This document shows positions 34,187 through 43,006 of a stretch of DNA of 46,715 nt, in pieces. Origin of the DNA: Planctomycetota bacterium (GTDB taxonomy: Bacteria > Planctomycetota > SZUA-567); assembly GCA_031270685.1 (NCBI GenBank), contig JAISXA010000179.1, positions 1 through 46,715 on the forward strand. The letters run 5' to 3'. Under the pieces are notes generated by a model. The model saw only the letters and a program-made list of their open reading frames with translations, ran no database searches and had not been told where the DNA came from. Numbering within the stretch: position 1 is the stretch's first letter; each line of letters begins with the position of its first letter. A program made the position numbers and the translations under genes.

Positions 34187-34627
34187 ATGTTTAGAAACAG
34201 AAATTTTGGGTACTGGCCCTTGGAGTCCATCGGCGAGCATATCGCGCGGTTGAACAACGAGTTCAACCGGGTGATCACCCGCGGCTGGCGGGAGACGGAA
34301 CGGGCTTTCCCCGCATTCAACATCTGGAGCAACGCCGAAGGGGCGGTGCTGGCGGCGGAACTTCCCGGCGTCAAGGTTGAGGATATCGAATTGACCGTTT
34401 CCGGCAATGTGGTGACCATCAAGGGAAGCCGCAAGAACTTGCTGGCTGGGGACGATAAATACGTCCGCCGCGAGCGCCAGGAAGGCGAGTTTGTCCGCAC
34501 TTTCGAATTGCCTTTTCAGGTCGAACCCGCCAAGGTCAAAGCCGAGTCCGCCAAGGGCATACTGCGGCTTGAACTGCCGCGCGCTGAAGCTGACAAGCCG
34601 AAGCGGATCGAGGTGCGGAGCGCCTGA
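34187..34627 (+). CDS. Small heat-shock protein (Hsp20/alpha-crystallin family), first of two
   Basis: A 146-residue ATP-independent chaperone. The alpha-crystallin domain runs from about residue 42 to 138, with AAELPGVKVEDIELTVSGNVVTIKG, RRERQEGEFVRTFELPF and KAESAKGILRLELPRAEA (the GIL-type motif 'GILRLELP'). It binds unfolding proteins in the cytosol. ATG 34187 follows AAAAGGAG at eight bases. A repeat hairpin with an AAAGGAAATC stem lies just upstream and could fold with the leader; no sigma-32 box or CIRCE was found. Forms a pair with the next gene. Confidence 0.93.
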   Translation: MFRNRNFGYWPLESIGEHIARLNNEFNRVITRGWRETERAFPAFNIWSNAEGAVLAAELPGVKVEDIELTVSGNVVTIKGSRKNLLAGDDKYVRRERQEGEFVRTFELPFQVEPAKVKAESAKGILRLELPRAEADKPKRIEVRSA

Positions 34628-34714
34628 ACCCGACCGCTGAAAAGACGGCCCGCCGGCGCGTCGACGCGCCGGGATAATATGCAGACCTGTTGATAAGGAT
34701 GAGAGGCGACGAAT

Positions 34715-35143
34715 ATGGATACCGCCAAAACATACGATATGAAGGAAAGTCCCTCCAGCAAGGAGGAGGTCGCGATGCCCGAGGGCGTGGAGAGGTTTGG
34801 CAGCAGAAAGGCTTTCGTCCCGCCGGTTGACATCGTCGACAACGGCAAGCAGACCGTGTTGATCGCGGACATGCCCGGCGTGGACCAGGATAGCATCGAG
34901 GTCATGATCGAGAAGAACGTCCTCACCATTAAAGGCAAGCCGCAGCCCATTGAATTCCAGGGTCTGCAACTGGTTTACTCCGAGTATGCCGAAGGCGATT
35001 TTGAACGGTCCTTTACGGTCACCGAGGATGTTGACCGGGACAACATAACCGCCAACATCAAGGAAGGCGTGTTGACCGTGGTCATTCCCAAGGCCAGACC
35101 AGCCGCGCGCAGAATCGCCGTCGGACAGAGCGATGCCGGTTGA
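34715..35143 (+). CDS. Small heat-shock protein (Hsp20/alpha-crystallin family), second of two
   Basis: A 142-residue Hsp20 protein starting 87 bp after the first. The crystallin domain shows PPVDIVDNGKQTVLIADMPGVDQDSIEVMIEKNVLTIKG, YAEGDFERSFTV and NIKEGVLTVVIPKARPA. It is diverged from its neighbour, so the two may form mixed oligomers, as paired class A/B small heat-shock proteins do (for instance IbpA/IbpB-like pairs); this is inference. GAGAGG precedes the ATG. A factor-independent terminator follows 33 bp after the stop. Confidence 0.93.
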   Translation: MDTAKTYDMKESPSSKEEVAMPEGVERFGSRKAFVPPVDIVDNGKQTVLIADMPGVDQDSIEVMIEKNVLTIKGKPQPIEFQGLQLVYSEYAEGDFERSFTVTEDVDRDNITANIKEGVLTVVIPKARPAARRIAVGQSDAG

Positions 35144-35173
35144 TCGCCGCCGGGACCATGAAAACGTTTCAAG

Positions 35174-35201
35174 AGGACCGCCTTGAGCGGTCTTTTTTTT
35201 T
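35174..35201 (+). terminator. Rho-independent terminator of the hsp20 pair
   Basis: GACCGC (35176-35181), 5-nt loop CTTGA, GCGGTC (35187-35192), extended by A:T and G:T pairs, then nine Ts (35193-35201). It is followed at 35203-35221 by another 8-bp stem (GGGCGGCA/TGCCGCCC). Confidence 0.9.
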
Positions 35202-35488
35202 GGGCGGCAGCCTGCCGCCCAAGCGTCCTGGTTCAAGCGCGCACCATGCGCCTGGCCGGCTTCCGATACCCGGAAGCTTTCTTGCCGGCCTTTCCCTGCC
35301 CCGCGTGATATGCCGCCTGCCGGTCATGCAGTCATCCCCACGGCCGCCTTAACCATTGCGCGGATGCCGGCTTTCATCTGTTCCGGCGCCGCTGTGCGGG
35401 CCATGCCGTTTCGACTTGCGCCACCCGGGGATTGGGGTAAAATTAATAATTGACTGCGGTACGTCGCCGCCAAGGGTAGGGTTGCCTC
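35202..35488 (+). other. Spacer before the dCache chemoreceptor, with weak promoter candidate
   Basis: No gene seen. Besides hairpins at 35203-35221 and around 35253-35292, a possible promoter is TTGCGC (35416-35421), 16 bp, TAAAAT (35438-35443), about 45 bp before the ATG at 35489. The -35 match is poor. No sigma-28 motif typical of chemotaxis genes was found. Confidence 0.4.
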
Positions 35489-37588
35489 ATGTCGATCCGG
35501 TTGCGCCTGGTTTTATGGTTCTTTGCGTGCCTGCTCTTCGTCAATATCTGCCTGGTCGTAATCGTCTTCCGGACGACCCGGGCGGTTGCGCAAAGAAACT
35601 TCCACGAGATGGCCGTCGCCCAGCTGCAGCGGGTGCAGGAACAGATCAACACTTTTCTGGCGCCGGGAATCATGGCGACCGAGTACCTCGCCGGGATGGA
35701 TCTGATCAAGGAGTCGCGGGGCGGCTTGACCAGTTATGTGGAGACCCGCGAGCGGACGACGCTGCTCTACGCCAACCATCCCCACCACGAGAAGCGCATC
35801 TATGCGGAATTCATGCGCGTCAAACACTATAATACGAATTTCGATCTCGTCTTCATGGCCAACAACGACGGGCAATACGCCCAGGCGCCCGAAGGGCGGT
35901 ACAAAAACGCGGGCTATGATCCGCGAAATCGGCCTTGGTACCGGGAGCTGGCGGCGAGTCCCGACCAGACCGTCATCAGCTCGCCCTATCTGACCACCGG
36001 CGCCGATATCGTCTGCAGCATCATGACCAAAACCGCCGATCCGGCCGGTTCACCCCTCGGCATGGTCGGCGTGGATTACCTGCTGACCAGCCTCACCGCC
36101 GATCTGTCCGAACGCCGCATTTTGAAAACCGGCTACCTCGTCGTCTTCGACCCCAACGGGCAGATCATTGTGGACGGCCATCATCCCGAGTTTGTCGGCC
36201 TGATCCCGCAGGACATCCCCGAAGCGGCCGAGGCCAAGGCCGGCGCAAGCGGAGAAGGCGCCCGCGCCTTGCGCCTGCTACTGTCCGCCGGCGGGGACGG
36301 CGAGTATCTGGGCGTGGGGGACCGCGGCGCCGGCGAGTACGCGATCACCTATTCCCTTCCGGGGTTGCGCTGGAAACTGGCGGTTATTTTCGAGCGTTCC
36401 GAGATGCTGGAGACCTCGTACCATGTCCTGCGGCGGATCCTGGCCCTCGCCATCCCCCTGTTCGTGGCGACCCTGCTCCTCACCTTCTATCTCGCCTTCC
36501 GCCTCAGCCAACCCCTGAAGCAGATGGCGACGCACTGTTCGCGCCTGGCTCTCGGCGACATTTCCGTCGACGTCTCGCCGGCGTCCCTGGCGCGGCGGGA
36601 CGAGATCGGCCTGCTCGCCCGGTCGCTGCAGGACATGATCGAATCCAACCGCGACGAACTCCAGATCGCCGACGCCCTGGCCAAGGGCGACTATTCGCGC
36701 TCGTTGCCGCTGCGGTCCGACGTCGACGCTCTGGGACGGGCTCTGGACGCCATGGTGAAGATCAACCACGCCACCCTTTACCGCATCGCCCAGCTGGTCA
36801 AAACCGTCAACAGCGGGGCCGAACTGGTGTCGAACGCATCCATGTCCCTTTCCGACGGCGCCCAGACCTCGGTGAAGGCGCTTCAGGAGATCTCCGACAC
36901 CATCAACCAGGTCGATCGCAAGGCGCGCGACAGCGCGCAAAACGCCCAGGAGGCGAACAAATTCGCGGGGATAAGCCAGGAGGCGGCCCGGCGCGGCTAC
37001 CACGCCATGACCGATTTGACCGACGGCATGGCGAAGATCCAGGAATCGGGCCGGCAAATCGGGCGCGTGGTCAAGGTCATAGACGATATCGCTTTCCAGA
37101 CCAATCTGCTGTCCTTGAACGCGGCGGTGGAGGCGGCGCGCGCCGGCAGGCAGGGAAAAGGCTTTTCCGTGGTCGCCGAAGAGGTGCGCGGTTTGGCGGT
37201 GCGTTCGGCGAAGGCGGCCCGCGAAACCGGCGTCATGGTGCAGAACATGGTGGAACAGCTGTTGTCCGGCGCGCAATTGGCCGAACGCTCGGACAAGGAA
37301 TTTCGCGAAATCGTCGAAACCGTCGACCGGGTGGTCAGCCTGTTCGAGCACATCGCCTCCGCTTCCGCCGACCAGTCCGCCGCCATTTCCCAGATCGTCC
37401 AGGGGCTGAGCCAGGTGGAGGTGGTGACGCACGACAACAGCCGGCATGCCGGGCGGCTTTCGGAATCGGCCGCGCACCTTTCACGCCAAGCGGAAGAGCT
37501 CAGGCAAATAGTCGCCCATTTCCGGCTGACTTCGGGCGCCGGCGAACCCGAATCCGGCAAAATTACAGTGGCGGAGCAACATAATTAA
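35489..37588 (+). CDS. Methyl-accepting chemotaxis protein with dCache domain carrying the amino-acid-binding motif
   Basis: A 699-residue chemoreceptor: membrane helix 1 (about residues 8-27), periplasmic dCache domain (about 35-300), membrane helix 2 (about 312-333), HAMP, and a signalling hairpin with DDIAFQTNLLSLNAAVEAARAGRQGKGF at the tip. The dCache pocket has the residues of the published dCache_1AA motif in the right order and near-identical spacing to PctA: Tyr143, Arg148, Trp150, Tyr151 (GYDPRNRPWY), Tyr167 (SSPYL) and Asp196 (VGVDY). It is therefore predicted to bind L-amino acids directly. Its cytoplasmic part is a close paralogue of the receptor at 22255. The last codons lie inside an inverted-repeat arm, so the present C-terminus may not be original. 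Confidence 0.93.
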   Translation: MSIRLRLVLWFFACLLFVNICLVVIVFRTTRAVAQRNFHEMAVAQLQRVQEQINTFLAPGIMATEYLAGMDLIKESRGGLTSYVETRERTTLLYANHPHHEKRIYAEFMRVKHYNTNFDLVFMANNDGQYAQAPEGRYKNAGYDPRNRPWYRELAASPDQTVISSPYLTTGADIVCSIMTKTADPAGSPLGMVGVDYLLTSLTADLSERRILKTGYLVVFDPNGQIIVDGHHPEFVGLIPQDIPEAAEAKAGASGEGARALRLLLSAGGDGEYLGVGDRGAGEYAITYSLPGLRWKLAVIFERSEMLETSYHVLRRILALAIPLFVATLLLTFYLAFRLSQPLKQMATHCSRLALGDISVDVSPASLARRDEIGLLARSLQDMIESNRDELQIADALAKGDYSRSLPLRSDVDALGRALDAMVKINHATLYRIAQLVKTVNSGAELVSNASMSLSDGAQTSVKALQEISDTINQVDRKARDSAQNAQEANKFAGISQEAARRGYHAMTDLTDGMAKIQESGRQIGRVVKVIDDIAFQTNLLSLNAAVEAARAGRQGKGFSVVAEEVRGLAVRSAKAARETGVMVQNMVEQLLSGAQLAERSDKEFREIVETVDRVVSLFEHIASASADQSAAISQIVQGLSQVEVVTHDNSRHAGRLSESAAHLSRQAEELRQIVAHFRLTSGAGEPESGKITVAEQHN

Positions 37589-37770
37589 AGTTATAGGAAA
37601 CCCCGCCGCAAACAATCCATAATGTCTGGATATCATTCGACTTAGCGTCGCCGCTGCCCCGTTCGGAGCGGCGATTTTTATTTTCGCCACTCTCCTTCGC
37701 CACTACCGGTAGGCCCAATACCCCGACAATACGACATATTTTTGTAATCCTATAACTTTAATTATGTTAC
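37578..37770. repeat. 21-bp perfect inverted repeats bracketing a 151-bp segment
   Basis: Arms 37578-37598 and 37750-37770 are perfect reverse complements (AACATAATTAAAGTTATAGGA). The left arm begins within the last codons of the chemoreceptor and contains its stop; the right arm ends 48 bp before the DUF3798 gene. Both arms are A/T-rich against a G/C-rich background. The inside contains a terminator. No direct repeat was found outside the arms. Confidence 0.85.
37648..37682 (+). terminator. Rho-independent terminator after the chemoreceptor
   Basis: TCGCCGCT (37648-37655) pairs with AGCGGCGA (37667-37674) around an 11-nt loop, followed by TTTTTATTTT. It lies inside the inverted-repeat segment and separates the chemoreceptor transcript from the downstream signalling operon. 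Confidence 0.85.
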
Positions 37771-37818
37771 AGACAAAAATCATGGACGGACGCCAATGGG
37801 AGGCGGAAAGGGGGAGGA

Positions 37819-40287
37819 ATGAGCAAAAAGATTGCGCTGTCGATAGCGGGTGCCGGTGTGATCGCGTTGACCCTGCTTTTGTCGCTGCGGCCGAGGCGGA
37901 TGGCCGAAGCGGAGACGCCTTCCGCGGAGGCTCCGGCCGCAACCGCCCGGAATTCCCCGCCGTCGGACAAGCTTCACGCCGGCGCGGCCTTCCACATAGG
38001 AATAGTGACCGGCAGTTCCGCCCAGGGCGACGACGAGCTGCGGGGGGCGCGGGAGGCGATCAGGCTTTACGGGGACGCCGGGAGCGGCGGCATGGTGCGC
38101 CATATCACCTATCCCGACAATTTCATCACCGGAATGGCGGAAACGATCGGTAGAGTAGTCGGCTTGGCGGACGATCCCCTGATGAAGGCGATCATCGTCA
38201 ATCAGGGGGTGCCTGGAACGGCGGAGGCTTTCCGTCAGGTCAAGGCGAAGCGCCCCGACATCGTCTGCCTGGCGGGAGAAGCCCACGAGGATCCCGATTT
38301 CATCGCGGACATCGCCGATCTGGTTGTAAACTCCGACTTCATATCCAGGGGATACCTGATTCCCTGGGCGGCAAGGGAACTGGGAGCGAAGAATTTTGTG
38401 CACATCTCATTTCCGCGGCATATGGTTGACGAATCCATAAGCCGCCGCCGGGCGATAATGGAGGCGGCCTGCGGAGATCTGGGATTGCGCTTCGCCACGG
38501 AAAACGCTCCGGATCCTGTGGGCGAGGCCGGAGTCGAAGGCGCGCGGAAATTCATCTCCGAGGCGTTTCCCGCCTGGATCGGAAAATACGGGAAGGAGAC
38601 CGCGTTCTTTTGCACCAACAACGCCCATACCGAGCCGCTGCTACGGCAAATAGCCTCCCTCGGCGGCTACTTTGTCGAAGCCGACATCCCCTCGCCGCTG
38701 CTCGGCTATCCGGGCGCTTTCGGAATCGAGATGACGGGAGGGAGTCAGGCCGGGGAGCGGGGGATCTTCCGGAAGATCGAGGAGGCGGTGGTGGAAGCGG
38801 GCGCCGCGAAACGCATGGGAACCTGGACCTATTCGCTCGGGTTCTGCCATTCGCTCGGGCTGGTGGAATTCGGGCGCCTGATCGCGGAAGGCAAGGCGGA
38901 AGCATCCGACCTGAAAACGCTTATCGGATGCTATGAAAAATTCTCGCCCGGCGCCGGCTGGAATTGCGATCGCTATACGGTAGCCTTCTCCGGGCGGCGG
39001 GTGGACAATTATGTCCTCGTTTATCAGGACACCTACGTGTTCGGCAAGGGTTATCTCGGCGGCGTGAACGTGAAGGTTCCTGAGAAATACCGGAACATCC
39101 GGATCGGCGCGGCGCCGAAAAAGCCGCCCGAACTGTTCCATATCGGGATAGTCACCGGAGACGTCACCCAGGGCGCGGACGATTATCTGGGGGCCAAGGA
39201 GATGCTTCGCCTTTACGGAGACGCCCTGGACGGCGGAATGATCCGCCACGCGATCTATCCCGACAATTTCATGGACGACGCCCGGCGGACCGTGCAGGTG
39301 ATCGCGGATTTGGCCGACGATCCGCTGATGCGGGTCATAGTCGTCAACCAGGCCGTTCCGGGAACGGGAGAGGGATTGCGCCGGGTCAAGGAAAAGAACC
39401 CCGACATCGTCTGCCTGGCGGGGGAGGCCCACGAGGAGATTGACGAATTGACTTCAGGCGCCGACCTGGTGGTGAACTCCGACTTCATTGCCCGGGGATA
39501 CCTCATCCCCTACCTCGCCAAAAAGCTCGGGGCGAAAACCCTGGTGCACATATCTTTCCCGCGACACATGAGCTACCGTCACCTGGCCCGCAGATGGTCC
39601 ATCATGCGCCGGGCCTGCGGCGATCTGGGGATTGCCTTCGCCAGCGAGGAGGCGCCGGATCCGACCGGAGGCGCCGGGATCGACGGCGCCCGGCGGTTCA
39701 TCCTGGAGAATTTTCCCGCCTGGGTCGAAAAATACGGCGCGGACACGGCGTTTTTCTGCACCAACGACGCACACACCGAACCCATCCTCAAACAGGTCGC
39801 GGCGAGCGGAAGCTATTTCATTGAAGCCGACATTCCCTCCCCGATCCTGGGTTATCCCCAGGCGTTCGGGATCGACATCGATTACGAGTCCGGCAACTGG
39901 CAGGCAATCCTGAGAAAGGTCGAGGAGGCTGTCGAAAAGGTGGGGGGCAACGACCGCATGGGAACCTGGGCCTATCCCCTGGGCGTCATCCAGACGGCCG
40001 GGATGGCCGAATTCGGACGCCTGATCGCCCTGAAGCGCACGGAAATCTCCGATATGCAGACGTTGCTCGAATGCTTCGGCAAATTTTCCCCCGGCGCCAC
40101 CTGGAACGGATCCTACTACATGGACGATCTGACCGCCAAGCCGCTGAAAAACTATTTCCTGGTGTACCAGGACACCTACATATTCGGGAAGGGGTACATG
40201 GGGATGACCGACGTCGAAATACCGGTGAAATATCTTTTGATCGGGATAGATCATGAAGTTCGGGAAGACGCTGAAAAGGGATTATAA
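37819..40287 (+). CDS. Tandem-duplicated DUF3798 (periplasmic-binding-protein-like) exported protein
   Basis: An 822-residue protein made of two copies of a domain I recognise as DUF3798, a family with a binding-protein-like fold and no known function. Copy 1 starts at FHIGIVTG (residue 58), copy 2 at FHIGIVTG (residue 439), a period of 381. Both keep RLYGDA-GGM-RH--YPDNF, LADDPLM, VPGT, PDIVCLAGEAHE, DLVVNSDFI-RGYLIP, VHISFPRHM, FFCTN-AHTEP, YF-EADIPSP and VYQDTY-FGKGY. Family members are normally single-domain, about 400 residues. Residues 5-24 form a signal peptide or membrane anchor without lipobox. GGGGGAGG precedes the ATG. The gene overlaps the hybrid kinase gene by 35 bp, so it probably supplies a ligand signal to that sensor; ligand unknown. 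Confidence 0.85.
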   Translation: MSKKIALSIAGAGVIALTLLLSLRPRRMAEAETPSAEAPAATARNSPPSDKLHAGAAFHIGIVTGSSAQGDDELRGAREAIRLYGDAGSGGMVRHITYPDNFITGMAETIGRVVGLADDPLMKAIIVNQGVPGTAEAFRQVKAKRPDIVCLAGEAHEDPDFIADIADLVVNSDFISRGYLIPWAARELGAKNFVHISFPRHMVDESISRRRAIMEAACGDLGLRFATENAPDPVGEAGVEGARKFISEAFPAWIGKYGKETAFFCTNNAHTEPLLRQIASLGGYFVEADIPSPLLGYPGAFGIEMTGGSQAGERGIFRKIEEAVVEAGAAKRMGTWTYSLGFCHSLGLVEFGRLIAEGKAEASDLKTLIGCYEKFSPGAGWNCDRYTVAFSGRRVDNYVLVYQDTYVFGKGYLGGVNVKVPEKYRNIRIGAAPKKPPELFHIGIVTGDVTQGADDYLGAKEMLRLYGDALDGGMIRHAIYPDNFMDDARRTVQVIADLADDPLMRVIVVNQAVPGTGEGLRRVKEKNPDIVCLAGEAHEEIDELTSGADLVVNSDFIARGYLIPYLAKKLGAKTLVHISFPRHMSYRHLARRWSIMRRACGDLGIAFASEEAPDPTGGAGIDGARRFILENFPAWVEKYGADTAFFCTNDAHTEPILKQVAASGSYFIEADIPSPILGYPQAFGIDIDYESGNWQAILRKVEEAVEKVGGNDRMGTWAYPLGVIQTAGMAEFGRLIALKRTEISDMQTLLECFGKFSPGATWNGSYYMDDLTAKPLKNYFLVYQDTYIFGKGYMGMTDVEIPVKYLLIGIDHEVREDAEKGL

Positions 40288-43006
40288 GCAGCTTCTCTTC
40301 GTCTGCGCGGCCTTTTCCGCCATGGCGTTTTCAAGTTATTGGTTCGTCAGCCTGGCGATGAAGCGGCAAATGGATCTCCATGGCCGGAGCGAGATGCGCG
40401 CCTACCAGACCGCGATGCGTTCCCTGGTTCTGGCGCACGAGGACGCCTTGCAGCATGCGGCCCTTTCAATAAGCGAGGCCCTGCGGACCGGGGCCGGTCC
40501 CGACGAATTGCTTGAAATCCTGAAGTCCTGGACCAACTTCTTCCGGGGCCAGAAGGACATCAAGGATGTTTTCGTCTCGGTTTACGGCTATCTGGACGGG
40601 AATTATCTGGACGGCAGCAGTTGGATCCCAGGAAAGTTCTTTTATCCCAAGACCGCCCCCTGGATGACCGGCGCCTTGATCCAGGACGGCATTTTTCATT
40701 CCAGGCCGTATGTCGATCCCCGGACCGGCAATGCGGTCAGCGCGGTGTCGATGGTCGTTTTCGACAAAACCGGGGACAGCCGCGGCGTCCTCGCCCTGGA
40801 TTATCTCCTGAATCCGGTGTTGGAGCAGGTGAAGGCCTACCGGGTGGGGGACGCCGGGCAGGGAATGCTCCTGGACGACTCGTTCAACGTTCTGACCCAC
40901 CGCGACGGTCGGAATATCGGCCGTCCTTTGGGGGAGTTGGCGGAATATTCCGCAGTGTACGAGAAATTGAAGCGCGTGAATGACGATGTTCTTGTCGAAA
41001 ATGTCCACGACGGCGAGGTCGAAAATGTCGGTTTCTTCACCAGACTCGAGAACGGGTGGTATCTGGGGATCATGGCGCCGATCAGGTACTACTACGGTGA
41101 AGTCTACGGCATGGCGTCGATTATAGCAGCGTTGGCGTTTTCCCTCGCCGCGACCCTTTGCGTCATTCTCGTCCGCCTGAGCGAGGCCCGGGTCCGGTCG
41201 GATCTCGAAAACCGGGCCAAATCCTCGTTTTTGGCGCGCATGTCCCATGAAATCCGGACCCCGATGAACGCCATAATCGGCATGGGCGATCTGGCGTACC
41301 GGGATTACGGAACGCCGCAGGCCCGCGAATACATCGCCGAAATCAGGCATTCCGGGCGCTATCTCCTTTCCATCATCAACGACCTCCTGGATTTCTCGAA
41401 GATAGAGTCGGGAAATTTCCGGATCAATTCCTCCCCCTACCATGTCTCCTCTCTGCTTAACGACGTGCTGACGATCATAGGCGTCCGCGCGGGCGAAAAG
41501 TCGCTGCGACTGCAAATCGAAATAGCTCCGGACATTCCCCGCCGCTTGATCGGCGACGAGGTGCGGATACGCCAGATCATGCTCAACCTTCTTTCAAACG
41601 CCCTGAAATACACCCATAAGGGCGGCCTGACCTTTTCCGCCAAAAGCGCGCCCCGGGACCCCGGAGTCGAGCTGACGTTCTCGGTGGAGGACACGGGAAT
41701 CGGAATCAGGCCGGAGGACATGGAAAATCTCTTCAAGGATTTCGTCCGCCTCGATCGGACCAGCGAAGACGCCGTCGAAGGCACCGGCCTGGGTTTGTCG
41801 ATTTCCCGCAGCCTGTGCCGGGCGATGGACGGGGACATCACGGCCGCCAGCGTTCACGGCAAGGGGTCGATCTTCACCGCCGCCATAATGCAAAATGTCG
41901 CCGATTGGACTCCCCTCGGCCCCTTCGACCGGATCGGCGGCGGCAAGGCGGATCTCCAGCGGCAGGACGCCATCTTTTACGCGCCCGGATTCCGCATTCT
42001 GATCGTCGACGACGTGTCCACGAACCTGATCATAGCGCGCGGCCTCCTCTCCCCCTTCGGCTTCGAGATCACTACCTGCCTGGGCGGCCGCGAGGCGCTC
42101 GAGGCGGTGAAGAAATCCCCCTTCGATCTGATTCTCCTCGATCACATGATGCCCGAACCGGACGGCATCGAGACCCTGAGGATGCTGCGCGCCCTCGGAA
42201 AGCCGGGTTCGGCGCCCGTCGTCGCCCTCACCGCCAACGCCATGACCGGAATGCGGGAGATGTTTCTGTCCCATGGATTCGACGACTATCTTTCCAAGCC
42301 GATAGAAGACGGGAAGCTCCTGGAACTCCTGGAAAAATGGGTGCCGCCGGCGGCGCGGCAGGAAAAGGCGCCAGGGGCGGGAGGAAGCGATCCCGCCGGT
42401 CCGACCGGATTCGCGATCAATGGAATCGACGTGGAGTTAGGTTTGCGGAGAATGCGGGGATCGCGGCGGGATTACCTGCGGTTGCTCGCCGCCTTCCGCC
42501 GGGACGCGGCTTCATGCCTCCCGTTCCTCGACGACGTTCCGGAAGCGGGGATCGACGCTTTCGTCATGCAAGTCCATGCCTTGAAAGGCGCCTCCGCCAA
42601 TATCGGCGCCGTCGCCCTGGCGGAGGAATCCCGGCGTCTCGAGGAGGCGGGAAAGATGCGGGATTTCCGGACCATACGCGACGCCCTGGAAGGATACCGC
42701 CGGCAGGTGGCCGGTTTGATCGACGACATCCGGAACGTCCTGGAGTCCGAGGCCGCTTCGGAACGGGAGGAGGGAAACCTTCCTGGGGGCGGGATGCCGG
42801 AAGCCGGGGAACTGGTTCGACTCAAGGAGGCGATTCGATCCAGGAACATCCAGGCCATCGACCGCAACCTGGACCAGCTCCTCGACCGCCGCTATCCCGG
42901 AAAGACAGGCACGGCACTGTCCCTGGCCGCCGATTATTTGCTGGCGTCGGATTTCAGGGAGGCGGAAAGCGTTGTGGACGAACTGCTCAAGGAGGCGGGA
43001 GCGTGA
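40253..43006 (+). CDS. Hybrid sensor histidine kinase (dCache - HisKA - HATPase - receiver - HPt)
   Basis: A 917-residue inner-membrane sensor. Order: membrane helix 1 (about 14-35), periplasmic Cache-type domain (about 36-285), membrane helix 2 (about 287-310), HisKA with phospho-acceptor His332 (FLARMSHEIRTPMNAIIGM), HATPase_c (NLLSNALKYTHKGG, DTGIGI, GTGLGLSIS), receiver with Asp630 (LILLDHMMPEPDG), HPt with His775 (VHALKGASANIGA), and about 85 further helical residues. The Cache domain lacks the arginine of the amino-acid motif (FYPKTAPWM), so it binds something else, perhaps the DUF3798 protein. It can relay phosphate internally to the HPt and then to the next gene's receiver. Its start lies inside the preceding gene; its stop overlaps the next start (GTGA). 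Confidence 0.93.
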   Translation: MKFGKTLKRDYKQLLFVCAAFSAMAFSSYWFVSLAMKRQMDLHGRSEMRAYQTAMRSLVLAHEDALQHAALSISEALRTGAGPDELLEILKSWTNFFRGQKDIKDVFVSVYGYLDGNYLDGSSWIPGKFFYPKTAPWMTGALIQDGIFHSRPYVDPRTGNAVSAVSMVVFDKTGDSRGVLALDYLLNPVLEQVKAYRVGDAGQGMLLDDSFNVLTHRDGRNIGRPLGELAEYSAVYEKLKRVNDDVLVENVHDGEVENVGFFTRLENGWYLGIMAPIRYYYGEVYGMASIIAALAFSLAATLCVILVRLSEARVRSDLENRAKSSFLARMSHEIRTPMNAIIGMGDLAYRDYGTPQAREYIAEIRHSGRYLLSIINDLLDFSKIESGNFRINSSPYHVSSLLNDVLTIIGVRAGEKSLRLQIEIAPDIPRRLIGDEVRIRQIMLNLLSNALKYTHKGGLTFSAKSAPRDPGVELTFSVEDTGIGIRPEDMENLFKDFVRLDRTSEDAVEGTGLGLSISRSLCRAMDGDITAASVHGKGSIFTAAIMQNVADWTPLGPFDRIGGGKADLQRQDAIFYAPGFRILIVDDVSTNLIIARGLLSPFGFEITTCLGGREALEAVKKSPFDLILLDHMMPEPDGIETLRMLRALGKPGSAPVVALTANAMTGMREMFLSHGFDDYLSKPIEDGKLLELLEKWVPPAARQEKAPGAGGSDPAGPTGFAINGIDVELGLRRMRGSRRDYLRLLAAFRRDAASCLPFLDDVPEAGIDAFVMQVHALKGASANIGAVALAEESRRLEEAGKMRDFRTIRDALEGYRRQVAGLIDDIRNVLESEAASEREEGNLPGGGMPEAGELVRLKEAIRSRNIQAIDRNLDQLLDRRYPGKTGTALSLAADYLLASDFREAESVVDELLKEAGA

